Assembly (NCBI GenBank): GCA_026367775.1
Contig: CP111159.1
Location: 744,001-808,000 of the forward strand
Origin: Exserohilum rostratum
Taxonomy: Eukaryota; Ascomycota; Dothideomycetes; Pleosporales; Pleosporaceae
Direction: 5' to 3'
Length of the DNA stretch: 64,000 nt
Shown: positions 12,866 to 25,794 of the stretch, piece by piece
How positions within the stretch are numbered: position 1 is the stretch's first letter
How the letters are laid out: each line of letters begins with the position of its first letter
The notes under the pieces: generated by a model
The model's input: the letters and a program-made list of their open reading frames with translations, nothing else
Told to the model about the DNA's origin: nothing
The model's database searches: none
Position numbers and translations under genes: made by a program

Positions 12866-15800
12866 GCCCCCATTCGACATCCATCTGTGCGCCCTAGTCC
12901 AAGCGAACTCAGTAACAGTGCCGCCAACACTAATCCGCCTCTTTCTTGTATCCTTCTCCTGCTGTCTTTTGTTTATCGCGAGCTCCACTGTAGACCATGA
13001 CTGGCCTCACACTTCTCAACACGCAGCAGTACGCCTCTTTCCTATGTCTTGAACAATCAAATACACATCGAATCTATTATGTTCCATCGATACTGTTTCC
13101 TTCGTCTTTTAGACCCCAGGCAGACTGTTGCCTAATCCAGACGCCATCTCACATTCTTTCACCCTTATGCAGGGGCCTTTCTTTTGTATGTGTTTTTTTG
13201 GGTGTTTCGGATACGTTCGCGATAAGCCGTCTTCGTTGAGATGCAGTCTGAGCAAGTCGTTGGTGAAGGGGAAGATAAGTAGGCAGTGTGAGCAGGCGAT
13301 GTCACAGATGCCTTCTTGCCGAGAGATGCCGTCAGCACATGTACAATTCAGGCAACACTCGTTGTGTGTCGTTGCCGTATGGATGACGATCCACTGTTTC
13401 ATTCTCTTCCAATGTATGGAGAGCTCCTGCCTGAGATGCTGAAGTGAGCTATGCTGATGAAGATAACAGGGTGAGAAGGAAGTGATGTTCTCTTCGGCCA
13501 AACTAGAACGAGCGGATGTGGAGCTTGGGCGCATTCAGGGTCCAGATATTACACCCAGCGTATCATTTCCTCAAAGCCAATCAAGCCCAACGACAACATA
13601 GCCATCAGCATGGTATGGACCGACGGGGATCCAGTAAGGCAGGACCATGTCGATATCACTTCCTGGGTGTATCCTATCAGTAGAAGCAGGGCGACCTATC
13701 ACCGCACACGATCGTCCGAACTGCACAGAGTAGAGTGCGCAGGCAAGGTTTGGGCCAGTGCACCACCCCGAGAGCCGAAACTTCAAAAGAGCAGCTGCCC
13801 AAGAGTACGGGACGGTCCATGGCACGAAGCCCGATTGCCCATCCCAGGATGAGTGTGGGTGCGTTTCATACCCATGCTTGGAACTGCTCTTGAAAGCAGG
13901 GCTCCAGTCGGCGTCGGTGTGTCCTCCGTAACATATTTTCCCTCCCGGGTATCGACGGATATGTTCGTTGGTACTTCTCGTTCAGTCTGCTGGTGGATAT
14001 CGAGTTCGTTGTCGCAGTAAGGTTGGTGTGCATGAAGCGACCCCCCACAGCTAAGGGGGTAGAGGCTATATGGAACAACACAGGGTCCCTCGTCCATCGG
14101 TGCCTGGAGGTGGCGTCTGCTCTTGTTAGTCGACTTGGACAGTTACTACCGGTGAGAAGGCATATATAGGGTTGCTAGGAATCTATTGGTTTAGCGTCAT
14201 GTTACCCTAGCATCCCACGGCCATCTTGCCTTGGTCCGTGATTATAACAGTATCCAATGATGAGTGTAGAAGGCCAAATAGTTCTTTGCCGCTGTGCTAG
14301 GAGGTATGCTCTGGTTTTGCAGAAAGACCATTTTCTCAAATGGGCCTTCGGAAAAAAAGTCTAAGAGTTTTGCCACATGTGTCATCGACGGCTGGTTCGA
14401 CGTAACGAAATGTGGCAAACGACGATATGAGAGGGTATTGGTTCAACTTTACAGCTGAATGTTCGTATACAGTCAAAGCTAGAGGATGGATTAGCTGAGA
14501 ATAGTCAGTGCTGAGTTTCAAGCTCACTCGCTAAATCCACAAATGCCACAGACACCGGTCACTTTCCAGAATGAGAAGTCCTCCGAACCATCTGCAAATG
14601 CAGGAAAACATGTCGTGACGCTGAGAATGGCCACCTGAAATTTTGCCTGGACAATGCACAACAGGTGCAGCATTCATAAGCGATTTGCATACATTGCGCA
14701 ATGCCACTTGGTGATCGTGGCTGTGCTGATTTTGGCACTCACCATCATTTCGGCAATACCGTACTAGTGATTCGCCACAATTACGACAACGCTCCTGAAC
14801 GGATGAATGAGATTATATATCATCTTTCAGTAACATGTTGATGACGCTGAGCACCCTGGTATGACTGTTCTCACGTTACTTCTGTGTTCGCGTGGTCCTG
14901 CATATGCATGTCCTTGCATATTACATACCGTCGATCAAACGCCCAGCCAAAGTCATAGTTGTGCTTTTTTTTAGAGTTATAATCATAACGCTGTTTCTGC
15001 ACTGGGCTGATGGCTCTACCATGGAAGCCGTCACTACGATGGCTTCGATTTACAATTGCTCATTCACTGCAGCTAAAGCAGACTGTCTCACTGTAGAGTC
15101 AATCAACAAAATAATATATGAGCAAACTTTATTTCAGAACAAATTTGGTCTATCGCGCCACGCATGTCGGCAGATTACTTTTCCCTTCACGATTAAAGGG
15201 GCTTTGTGGCTGCAAAAAAATGCTACACACCCAAGCGGCATTGCACAATCCTTCGACAGCCCAGAATAGCATAATTAAAAATGACAAAATGTGAAATGGT
15301 CTGATGATTATGCTCTGGTGATCTGTGATCCTTCTCAACTACGCCCAAAGCTATGCCTTAGGCTCAAGGACACCGATGTTATTGTAAACATGGAAGCCCA
15401 AACAACGCCCTCTCTGTTCTTTGATGAGCGCCATATTTTATCGATGATTGAGTGCCTGCACACAACCGCTGGAAGCTACTAATTATGATCGGTAACACAT
15501 GAATTTATTTGGACCAATCTGTACCACTCAAAAGCAGCTATTCTTGTGGATACACGTATGCGGCGACATCAGACTGACCACCCTTTATTCTCAAATAATC
15601 ATGAGACATTTGTTTTAACCGCATGTTCGTTGCATTGCATAAAATGGGCTTCCAGTCAGTCTCCTGACACCTAGGCTGAACCTTGGTGATGGGCTTCACT
15701 CAGGTGGGTTAGTGAAACCTTGTGGAATGAGGTGTTTTCAACAGGAATACATGACCTAGATTGTCTCGTGCCACGTCTCATTCTGTCCAAGATCCTGTCC

Positions 15801-17769
15801 AAGAGAGAAATCATGGGGTTTCAACTCGTGATGGCATTGGCATGTGTATTGGTTGGGCATCGAGAACTTCACATTGGGCCATATTAGGAAAATCAGGTTT
15901 CAGAACATCCTCTTAGTACTCATGAGCCATATCAAAAGCCATAACTAATCAAAACTCTGATGTCCACAGAGGCCCAAATTGTGCTGGCGGCTGCAGGACA
16001 GTGTTGTCATGCATGACACAACACATCGCCCATGCAACATGCCGTCACACGCAAAAGGAATGGGGTATATCTAGACGACTATGCCTCGGACAATGCTGGA
16101 GTAAAAGACAACGCAAACCCATCTAGCCGTTACGACGAATCGTGGTTCTGCTGGTCTTTTTCTTTTTCGTCGAGATGGCGGCAAACGTGCGACAAGCGGT
16201 GTAGCAGCTTTGAGATTTGCCAGCTCGTCTTTTCGAGTAACTCAACATTGCAGCCATCCCGTCATCGCCTTCGAATATCGAAACACATCTGTGGAAATTA
16301 CGACTTTCCCGTTCTTCGGAAAGCTACTGTACTTTCATCAAAGGCTTTGGCAGTTCTGCATACCTGGATGATGCCGGTAAGACAAGGGTTGAGCTAACCC
16401 TGGAGACAGGTTCCCAGAGAGTTTATGAAGGAGCACACCGTTTTCTATCTGATACACCTCGTACGCCTGACGCAATATCAACGCGACACCCAGGCCTGCC
16501 CTCTTCGGATGCATCGATTACTTGCAGCGTGTAGGGCGTTTGTGCTTATGCCATTGCTAGGAACAGACAAATGTGGTTAGAAAAGGATAAGAGTCGACTC
16601 CTACGAGTCAGCATATTGCCACAAGTGGTCTTACTTGCAGTAACTGTCGAAAACTTCGCAAGCTCGCATGCGATAGGATCAGCACAGGATCGCAAATTGC
16701 TGTATTCATGTGGGTATAGCCGCTGATGACTGCAGGCCCCCCAGTATTCTTCCGCCGTTCCGCCTTCGGTGTAGAAATCAAATTATCGAGATATCCCAGC
16801 AGTGTCGAACGAAGACAGGGAACAAGGGCTCCGTACAAGGGGGCCTCGGGTTACAGGCTACTCGTGTGAAGCATGCGTAGGAGCGATAAGAGCGACGAAG
16901 CGCTTCTGCGTGCACTACCCACTTGAGGCCTACGGTAGGCTTACGATGATCTTTGGTATCTTCTCGATCTTTCGGTCGTAGATCTCAGATCTCGAGCTGC
17001 GTATAATTGCATTGAGCGATATCGAAGTGTACTGCGCATTGTTTCGTATTGCATGACCTGGTAGCGCGGGTCAAGGGGCTTCCAAATACTCTCGTACCTC
17101 ATAGGTAATGGATGGGGCTTGCGAAAATGACGCAAGTTGGTTGTGTTAGTAGGTCATCCTCGCACCAGCTCGCTCGATCAGAGACTTGAAAACCAATCTT
17201 GCAAAACTCAGCAAGGTGTCAAGGAGCTCCCAGAATGATGAGGAGCCCAACCAAGTCACATGACGTTTATGCCTAACGCTGCTGCTATTCTGGTACCGCA
17301 CAGCCCTAGCGGTCGATCTTGGCCTCCTCCACCCAACAACGACTTCGCATCTGCATCTATGTCACATCATCTTAGAGATTGCCCCCACTACTCTTCATGA
17401 TGTCAGATGGCCTCCTTGGTCGATAGCGATAGCTCAGCCCGGATGCCCATCTCAGTCTGTTACTTCACACAAACCCACGATCGCTTGGCGATGCTTTCCT
17501 GTCCCGGTGCGGTTTTGCCAGTCAACCTCCCAATTCCAGTACTTAGACCGGCAGTTCATTCAGATAAAAGACTGTAAATATGGCATATCCAAGAAGAATA
17601 CAGCACGAGCTTCACGAAGGACGATCGCCAGACAACTGTGTGAATTATGGGCAACGAAAAACTTGATTGTTCACGGAGTGCAAACATTCCGATAGAGCAG
17701 GAAAAGTCTTTGACTAGCCAGTCGAGTTGGTTCGATGGAAACAACTACAAGAAAATGACTTTTGGATAT
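12866..17769. other. gene-free stretch
   Basis: About 4.9 kb without a supportable gene. The part from about 14.3 to 16.6 kb looks more AT-rich than its surroundings. A Cys-rich minus frame near 13109-13534 and plus frames at 14892-15269 and 16032-16397 have no recognisable domain. A short plus-strand frame near 16630-16680 resembles the first half of a Zn2Cys6 motif but with faulty spacing. Confidence 0.4.
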
Positions 17770-19597
17770 CTACGAAGAAAACAATATACGCGGAGCTTTT
17801 CTCGTCCTCTACATTGTCAACTACCCAGGCAAACATGTAGAAGGCGCCTCAATCTGTGCCGTCGACTTCTTACATCAACGGAAGCATTTTTTGCGACCTT
17901 CTTGTTATGGAGATCCCTAGTTTCTGGTTGATTTTGGGCTTCCTCCACTATCACTGGACGTTCCCGAAAGTCCATGGCTGAATCCACCTTTTCTGCGGAT
18001 GTTCGTTCTTTCAGCTGTAAGTAGTTTTCCTCCCTCGAAACAAGCTGGGACAAAGAGCTAACAAGTTTATCAACGTCTTCGAGGGTGCTCATAGCTCCGA
18101 AAGTGACCCTAACCACACCAACGGGTATTTGTTCTACGACGTCGAACTCGGTGTTGCATCTATACCCCTTCTCGAAGGCTTTTCGTAGCCATTCAGAGTC
18201 CAGTCCCAGCGCGCATGCTATGCCGGCAGGATTACACACAGTGCCTGTGCGAACATGAATGTCGTTTTTGCGAAGGAAGGAGCCAACATGCCATGGGCCG
18301 GTATATGATCCGTTGCTTCTACAAACATTGAAAGCTATTGTCGCCCCTTGCGTTCTCGGGTCGTGGTAGCTCGATTCTGCTGACTTGTAAATACGGTACT
18401 TTGGCATACCGTTGAAGTGGTTGGAGCTTGCAAGATGCTCATAGAGTTGCTGAGCAAGCCAGCTGGTGTGTTTGGATACTTCTCCAAGCCCCCCAAACAA
18501 CTCCATATGCGTCGCGATCGCAAACTTCAGGGCAAGGATACTTCGGAACGCAATCGTCCCGTCTTCCAATCGCGCATGTAGGCTAGAATCTTTCCGAGCC
18601 ACCCAAACATCACCAATGCATGTCGTCATCTCGGTCGTTCCGCCCCCAAAATATCTCCTTTGGTCAAAGACATGGCCGGCAGCTTTACGCACTATTAAGG
18701 CGCCAAGATCAGGAAAGCCAAAGATCTTGTAGAAGGAGAGAGTGGTAAAGTCAGGGGCGGCAAAATGATCGCTTAGATCCAAAGGAGTCGTTGATACATA
18801 GGCAGCGACATCGAGGAGAGTGTATGCTCTCTGGTGGTTGGCAGAGAGACGCAGCTTCTTGGCCCAATCTAACGGAAGTCTCTCGCCGTTCATATTTCTA
18901 TACACCACTTCGGTGTCAGTGAACACTTTCGAGTTCCTCTGCGCAGGGGTCATGCTTACGATTGTGCTGGATAAGCGAATAATATTGGCCTTTGTGGCTC
19001 ACCATCAGTACGAACACTGTCATGTGTACCAGCGAGCCAGTCGACTACCTCACCGTTCGACGTGAAGCAATGATTACGAAGAGCTAGCTCACGAACACCA
19101 ACCAAGCTTGTATGACTGTTACGGTGATAAAAGTAGTCGAAGCCCTCCTGCGATCCAGAGAATCCTTCTGCGACAAGTTTGGTAGCAGCAGTCGCATTCG
19201 CTGTGAAGACGACGTCGAAATGGGCTGGGTCAGCTTGAAACATCTTTAATACTTCCATCCGCACTGCTTCGACTATTATGGCAGTGGCACTTGGGTTTGA
19301 AGCATCTGAGTGCGGATTGGCAAGCAGTGTATGCTGCATCTCATTGCAGAAGGATTTGAGCATTGACCTTGGTGCGAGAGTTGTGCCACCATGATCAAGA
19401 TAAGTCAATCCTATCGAGTGTCAGCGATTTATATAAGGTGGGCTGGAAGGCAACACACCTTTGAGCATAGGATATTCGAGCTTTCGCACGCGGCCGACTT
19501 GCTCATTGTATGCTGCTCTCGTCTGGTCATCACCCCGATCACAATTACTAGGGCTCGCATCCTTCGTCCTTCCGCTAAAGCGTTGGAAGAATGCCAT
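17770..19597 (-). CDS. MOSC-less molybdenum-cofactor-sulfurase-like PLP enzyme (aminotransferase class V)
   Basis: Probable PLP-dependent cysteine desulfurase-like enzyme. Exons 19597-19459, 19410-18960, 18897-17874 and 17808-17770 give 550 residues. The joins restore conserved blocks: LTYLDHGGTTL, AYPAQSN-MNGERLPLDW. Further family marks are NPHSD, the HTSLVG block, LLDVAAYVSTTPLDLSDH, the PLP-lysine segment SFYKIFGFP, YFGGGT, and a C-terminal Cys in RTGTVCNPAG, which corresponds to the sulfur-accepting Cys of Mo-cofactor sulfurases. Those enzymes normally carry a C-terminal MOSC domain and run past 750 residues. Here the protein ends soon after the desulfurase domain with a charged tail. 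If the last intron (17809-17873, GTAAGA donor, TTGAC branch, TAG acceptor) is not used, the stop is at 17817 and the length is 556. It could be a sulfurase relative with a different substrate; the physiological role is unknown. Confidence 0.8.
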
Positions 19598-22500
19598 GCT
19601 GACTGCTAAAATATAGTACAAACAGGTGTAAAACAAAACTGTATGTAATGAATGCAGTAAATCGGGATGGCACATTGTCTCAGTGCGAGAGATAAGCATG
19701 AGCTTTTGAATCACTACTCTCCAGGCCACAAAAACAGCCCTGGCCCTCTCGTCTAGCACACCCCTCCTGCACCTCCAGCCACTCATAGATTCGAAGGATG
19801 AAGAAACTTCTCATCTGCAAGAGTGTGGCACACATCGGGCGTAATCGTCAATGAGAATACAGGCTTCGACACCAAGCCAATATCAAATCATTACCTTAGG
19901 CCTCGTTTGCCACAAGCGCCCCTATCATAACACCCAAAACTTGCGGACGCTTATGTTACTCGACATAAAAGGTCTTGAACGAGAGAGGCTTTGCAGTCTG
20001 ACGCAACCACAATGACATACTACCTCAGTTTTAACTAGTCGATTCCAAGAATGACTATTCTTGTTTCCTCAATGGTTCAGGCCAACCTGGAACATCACGA
20101 AATCCAGAAGTTCTTACCTATCGGAATCGCTATGTCGGCCCCAGTGCTTACGATTGCATAGGCTAGTAGTCGAAGGCGGTGGTCAGCAGCGGGAACTTCC
20201 CCTGGAAGGATCCTTCCGTCTCTTGTCATCTTTGAAGTGGGGGAACAATGGACCATTGTAAAGAAAGTCTAGACAAGTGGCCAGGGAGGGTGACACGCAA
20301 GTCTACGAAAGTGGCCTCCGACGGTCCAGGATAGGCAACTCTCCAGCTGCGAAGCAACCATTTGGTCACAGCACTACTGTTCATGTGTTAGCATCATCAC
20401 TTTTGTCTCGGTCTATGCAATTCCGTCATCACTGGAGTAAGTCCCACATCAGGAGCGCATCTGCCTTACGATCCAGCCTGCAAGCCACCCTGGATTACCC
20501 GCGGTAGAAAAGGAATTTGTATTGAAGCCTAAACTGGGGCGGACCGCAGCATGCAATCATGTTCTTCATTCCGAGCAGAAAAGCTGGCCCCTCGTAAATA
20601 CTGACATAAGCTATCTTTCCAAGAACATTGCGATTATCTCATCGGTCAGCATTTCCGAGACCCTCTACTCAGCACCCATTGGATCTCAAAGCGTAAGCTA
20701 AAGCGAACTATCAGTCTTACACATCATACGCCCCATGTTCGCCTAGTGTGCGATCTGCGCCTGCACTATGAACTTAATCTTTCTTTCTAGATCACGAGGG
20801 CCGTTCCATGGATCCTTTATGAGCGGATCCGTAAACCCGGTAGATATTGGCCCCCCATGTTACATATGCCAGCGTGTTAAGAGCCGACAGGTTGGAACCG
20901 CGCGCAGCGATTCTCTGGTAGCCCGTCAAGCACGCTGAAGTATTGAATAAAGCCGCGGTAAATGTTAATGAATGTCTAACGTGTACCATCCCGGCGAGGC
21001 GCTTGACGGGCGGCTACCCTAGCCGTGATCGCTCGCCGGGGTGCGCGGTCCGTCACGACACTCCCTGCACAGAAGACAACAGCTCAACCCACACACTTTC
21101 TCAACAGCTGAATTCCTGAGGCGTACTCGAGTGGTGGAAGATTGGGCTGCAGAACAAAGTGGTGTGTGAGAAGTGGGGTCCAAAAATGCCTCCATCCAGC
21201 AGGCGCTTAGAATGTGGGAATTTCAAGCGAGGGCCGCGCAGATTCGGCATATGATCTGATCCTACCATTGCTCTCCCGTCCCGTCCCGTCCTGTCTGGGA
21301 GGGTGTGGGCATGCTAGAATCGACGCATATGGCAACAAATGCGGTTCCATATGAGCAGCTTTTCTGCTTCGGTCACGGTGGCTATTCGCGGACAGTCCGT
21401 CCAAGAACAGCGTAAGCGCTGCAAGCCATCTTGCCTCATGAACCGGTGTTCCCGTGCTGCTTGATCGCGATCATGTAGTCGACCGCCTCCCACCCCAAAT
21501 CACAAGTCGATGACATACTTTTGGTCGTGCGAAACCCATGGTTGGGTTTGTTTCGGCGATCGCGACGCTGGACTTCGTTCAATCACGCCAATCACGTTTG
21601 CCAGTCTTGATATGGCTTGAACATACAAGACACGTGATGGTCACTGCTTGTCAATGCGCAATATGCGTCATTGAGGCTATGCTACTATCTTGTAAGCTGT
21701 ACGAGAGGGTTCGAGAACCTGATGCAGCCCTAATCCGAAGCCGTCTGTCGCCAGCTGAAGTGCGCGACATGGCTGTATCGCTAGGCATCCACACCAAGCC
21801 CGTGAAGGATGCGTGCAAAGAAGCATGTAGCGCGCGCCTAGACCAAATGTGTGTGTCTTTTCCGAACACTATGGTGAAGCCACGTCTCCATCATTCGTCT
21901 TGAGGTACGCTGGAGAAGGACACTAATACTCATCGACCGCATGGGTGGTGCACGAGTAATATAACAATGGACCCCAGTTAATTATTGGCTGTAAAGGAGT
22001 CAGTTGCAGCGGTTGATGAAGCGTAAATAGCGGTTCGTACAGTGAGTGGCTGGGGCCGAAGCTCATCACTGGCACATGGAGTTCGCATGGTCCTCACGAG
22101 GACGATAGCCAGTTTTAAATGGGGAAAGCCCTCACACCAATATGCAGGATGGATGTCACTCATAGTCAATCAGCGGGTTGTGGCGCGCTATGGCTTGGAG
22201 CGAGGGGCGAAGGAGTCCACTGAGCTTGATAATAAGACGGCCTCGCGCCGGTAGAACCAGACTTGATGGCACTTTGAGTGCTTCGAGATACACCTACGTC
22301 CTATTGCACAGCATTCTAGCCTCAAGGTCTCAGATTTTTCACTACCACGCCATAACTTTTCTCCCAGAACGATGCGTCCGACATCGCAACTGACTTTTCC
22401 AGTGCTAGGCAGACCGGACTAACACGACTAGGATACACCCAAGGCTACTCACAAAGACTCAAGCTCAGCATAGCCACCGCTCGAGCGTATCATCGTCACC

Positions 22501-23669
22501 GTCGTCATTGTCGTCGCCGCCATCAGGGCCCGAAGCCTGTTTGGTCCTTGCCGTCAACACACTGCATCATCACCATTGCCGTCACCTCAACCACGCACCT
22601 AGAGGCATTCGAGAAAGTCTACCTCGACTCAGGAAGACACTATGTCAGTATGAAACACGTTGGCATCGATGAAGGTAGCCCAGGAGCAATGATCGTGAAG
22701 ACCGAGCCGGCGAGGCTCACCCGGACCCCGCAGGGGGGGGAGTGGATAGAGCACTGGCCCTGCCAAGGTGATTGACTCTGCTCACTCTCATTTTACATGC
22801 AGCCGGCTAGTCTTTCGCTGCTTGCCCAAAGAACCTATTAGGTTCCACCTCTTCGGTTCTATACCGGGGTGCACACACACAGAAGGACGATCAATCGTGC
22901 GCTGGCAAGAACGAGCCCAAACACACCGCCGGCTGGCATAGAATTCCTCTATGCGAGACAAAGGGGCATATGCCTCTGCTAAATCAGACTGATGGTCGCC
23001 ATCGGTCGGCGGAGCTCCTCGCTATTTTGCACTGGAGGAGGTGACGTAGGTGCGAACAGGTTCGCGTCCGAGCACTACCTGCAGCAACTCCACCACGGCC
23101 CTCGCTGGTTCTACTAGCCAGTTCCAATGGATGGATCTCTATGGCGTCTTTCTGCAATGTGTCAAGAGATGCAGGATTGGTGGTGGTGTGCACGGCCCTT
23201 GGTTGTTGTCGTCACTGAGCACACCAACCGTTCATGTCGAAGGCTATCCATAGCCACAGTCAAACAGATCAGTGGCATCTCCCCTTTTCGCCAGAAGAAC
23301 ACCTTTTTCATCTTAAAATCAGTTGTAAAGCGCCAAGGGTAACTCCACGAAGTCTGGCCAACACAGCAAAGCCGCGTGTGATGCCTGTCAAAATGTCCGC
23401 GCTAAGAGAGGTCCTCCAAGTCCACCTTCATATACCCCTTCCCCGCTCTCACCGCAGCAGTTCCGGTACGGAACAGCCGCCAAATAATCTAAATCGCCAG
23501 TATTATATCCAAATCTCTCGTTACCAAGGTCATCACAATTTTCGTCGTTAGGGGTCGAGCAGCCTGCTGACCTAACACCGACTCCGCCCCCACCCCACAG
23601 CCGTTGCCATCTCCCAAAAGAGCGTCAAGCAACCAAGGAAGACGCGCTCACTTCAAAACACCCATCCCG
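19598..23669. other. gene-free stretch
   Basis: About 4 kb without a supportable gene. A plus-strand frame at 21538-21903 (121 codons) begins with ATG but has no domain. Near 23377-23487 lies a short frame that starts like a Zn2Cys6 motif. The last 250 bases are C/T-rich, as expected of the promoter and leader of the gene at 23670. Confidence 0.4.
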
Positions 23670-24899
23670 ATGCCTTCTCCAGGTTTCGACGGCGGTCTTC
23701 ACTTGACCCAAGAGTTCAGTGAGGAACGCCGACAGAGCCTGGCCCGACAGCCCACCACACAGCACCACCGTGGATCCGCAAGCGACACAAGCAACCTCAC
23801 AAGTACTGAAGTCTTTTCAGGGAACACCAGCCGCCATCAGGATCTCAGTCTGACAACCTATTCCCAAAGCTTTACCTCGGAATCCGAGCCTCGCAACGGT
23901 CACGCACCGAAGCCTTGTCATGAACAGCAGCCTGATCAGTCATCTAAAGACCTCGCAGGTCAATGGTTCAACATCAACGGCATGTACCCTGGACCAAATT
24001 CTACTGGAGTAGTTACCGCATTCGATGTTACTGCGCAGTCTCGGAACCTCGCTCATCAGAATGATGACCCTTGGTCTTCTATGCTTCAAGGACAGAACCG
24101 GCAGCTGCCAGCATTGACATTACCGCAATTTGAAGCAGCTCCACAAACAGGCTGGGACCTCTATGGTAATAATCAGCAAGGTGAATCGGTTTCCTCCAAC
24201 TTCGACCATGGAAGTCACTCGTTTGGTGTGTTGGACTCCATTCAGGGCGTCGGTGAATCGTTTCAAAACAACAACCATGCCGGATTTGATTATGGACATT
24301 CGTATATCGATGACCCACCAAATCCTGTACATCAGCCACAGTTCTCTCCACACGGCTACTTCAGAGGGCATCCCTCAGCTGGCGCCAGCCTCGATGGAAC
24401 TAACGCCAATTTTGTGGCCTCGTAAGTAATATCCAGGCGTTTGTTAGACCTTTCCTCTGACCGTGACAGACCATCCCACACTCGCTTGCACCCGCCCGCT
24501 TCAACACGCTCTCCGACCCTTGACTCAAAGGAATGTTCCATCTGCGGTACCCCCTTCAGCGGAAAATATTGGAAGGGTAATCTGGCCAGACACATGCGCT
24601 TGAAACATCGACTCAACAGAAAGCACAAATGCCAAGTAGAGAATTGCGATCGATCGTTCTCAAGGAACGATGCACTTCTTAAGCACTGTCGGAAGAAACA
24701 TCCAGAAATCGACGTCCCCGAGCTGATTCTTCGGAAACAAAGGTGCGGTAGCACGCAGGCCCCAGTCATCGCACAGGATGATCTGTACAACTCTGAGACT
24801 CAGAACTACAATGACATTGAGTCATACCCAACAAGCACGTACCATGACGGATCGGTATGCCAGTTTGACGAGGCTCCCTCTAGAATGCCGTTGGAATAA
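23670..24899 (+). CDS. C2H2 zinc-finger protein, paralogue 3
   Basis: Probable nuclear DNA-binding protein. Exons 23670-24421 and 24470-24899 give 393 residues. The 48-nt intron has a GTAAGT donor, a CTCTGAC branch-like site and a GACAG acceptor. The frame is open for 22 more codons upstream but only from a TTG, so the first ATG at 23670 is chosen; an upstream exon cannot be excluded. Residues 1-265 are Ser/Gln/Asn/His-rich. Finger 1 is C273-X2-C276-X15-H292-X4-H297 with the signature FSGKYWKGNLARH. Finger 2 is C305-X4-C310-X12-H323-X4-H328. The tail is acidic and Tyr/Thr-rich. It shares the long finger 1 with the genes at 6033 and 11678, and also a MYPG tetrapeptide with the first. The intron lies about 20 residues before finger 1, not inside it. 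Confidence 0.75.
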
Positions 24900-25794
24900 C
24901 CATCAAGCCATGGCCACACTCCAACGTCACAAGCTCCCGCTCTTTTGAAAGTCACCAATCTCTCCTTCACTCAAGACCAAAACGGACAAAAAGGGAAAGA
25001 TCCAAAAGTACTGCTTTCTAAGAAAAGTAAACTAACAGTAGAAAAAAAAAGATCTAAAGCGGTAAGAAGAAAAAATGTGTAACGACAACTTTCCTTTTGT
25101 TATTTCCTTCTCCTTCTTCATTCATGGCGTTTAGGGTAGGGGCATACGTAAAGCAAGATACGTTTTTACATACGTATGTGGGAAGCAAGCGGAGGTGTTT
25201 GTTGGCGCTTAGGATTAGAGTACGCAGCGTTTGTTGAGCGTTATCGTGTTGCCTTCATTGGCATGAGCTCGTGCTTGGGAGTTTGTTGTTCTTGTTGTTG
25301 TTATTTTTTTTACGATACGCTTTATGGGATTTAGGATATGGTTCATGTAAAGAGACGATCATGTATGGATGGATGGATGAACAGATGTTGTTTTAAGGAT
25401 GGAGCTAGGAGTTTGGGTTTGGTTCAGGGGCAATGACAGCTTGGCAGTTGCGTCATGGATTTTATGGGCTTTGTTACGTAGCGTTTCATGATTAGGTTTT
25501 CAAATGGAGATGTGGTTTGATTACAATTCTGTCTCTGCATCTGGGTGCTAGTTGCAGTTCATGTCATATGGTTTGAGAATTGCTTTATACGTTTCCACAA
25601 TGCTTGTGGACGCTTGGACTTGGGCAGTAAGAGTTTCTTGGTGGTGACGTCGTAGCATGTGGGAATAGCCCCTCGATGCCTAACCCTTGTTTTATACATA
25701 CTCTGATTGACTATTAACCTCAAGCTGAGTCCTCAAACCCATCCTCCCTTTACTTGATTCAAAGACGTCCAAAGATTTGCCAGTCATAACCTAG
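24900..25794. other. intergenic region
   Basis: This lies between the convergent 3' ends of the zinc-finger gene and the HEI10-like gene. It is T- and G-rich in places (25100-25550), with a small GGAT tandem run near 25366-25378. No gene is seen. It probably contains the 3' untranslated regions of both neighbours. Confidence 0.5.

Noticed and set aside
14300..16600. AT-richer segment as a RIP-degraded transposon
   Set aside because: No terminal repeats, transposase or polymerase motifs, and the TpA enrichment was judged by eye only; not strong enough to call.
21538..21903. Plus-strand frame of 121 codons beginning with ATG
   Set aside because: No recognisable domain and no codon pattern distinct from its flanks; could be a small gene but cannot be supported.
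22738..22780. Possible tRNA fragment (GTGGATAGAGCACTGG-like D-arm)
   Set aside because: Only a D-arm-like and anticodon-like piece is present; no T-arm follows in range.
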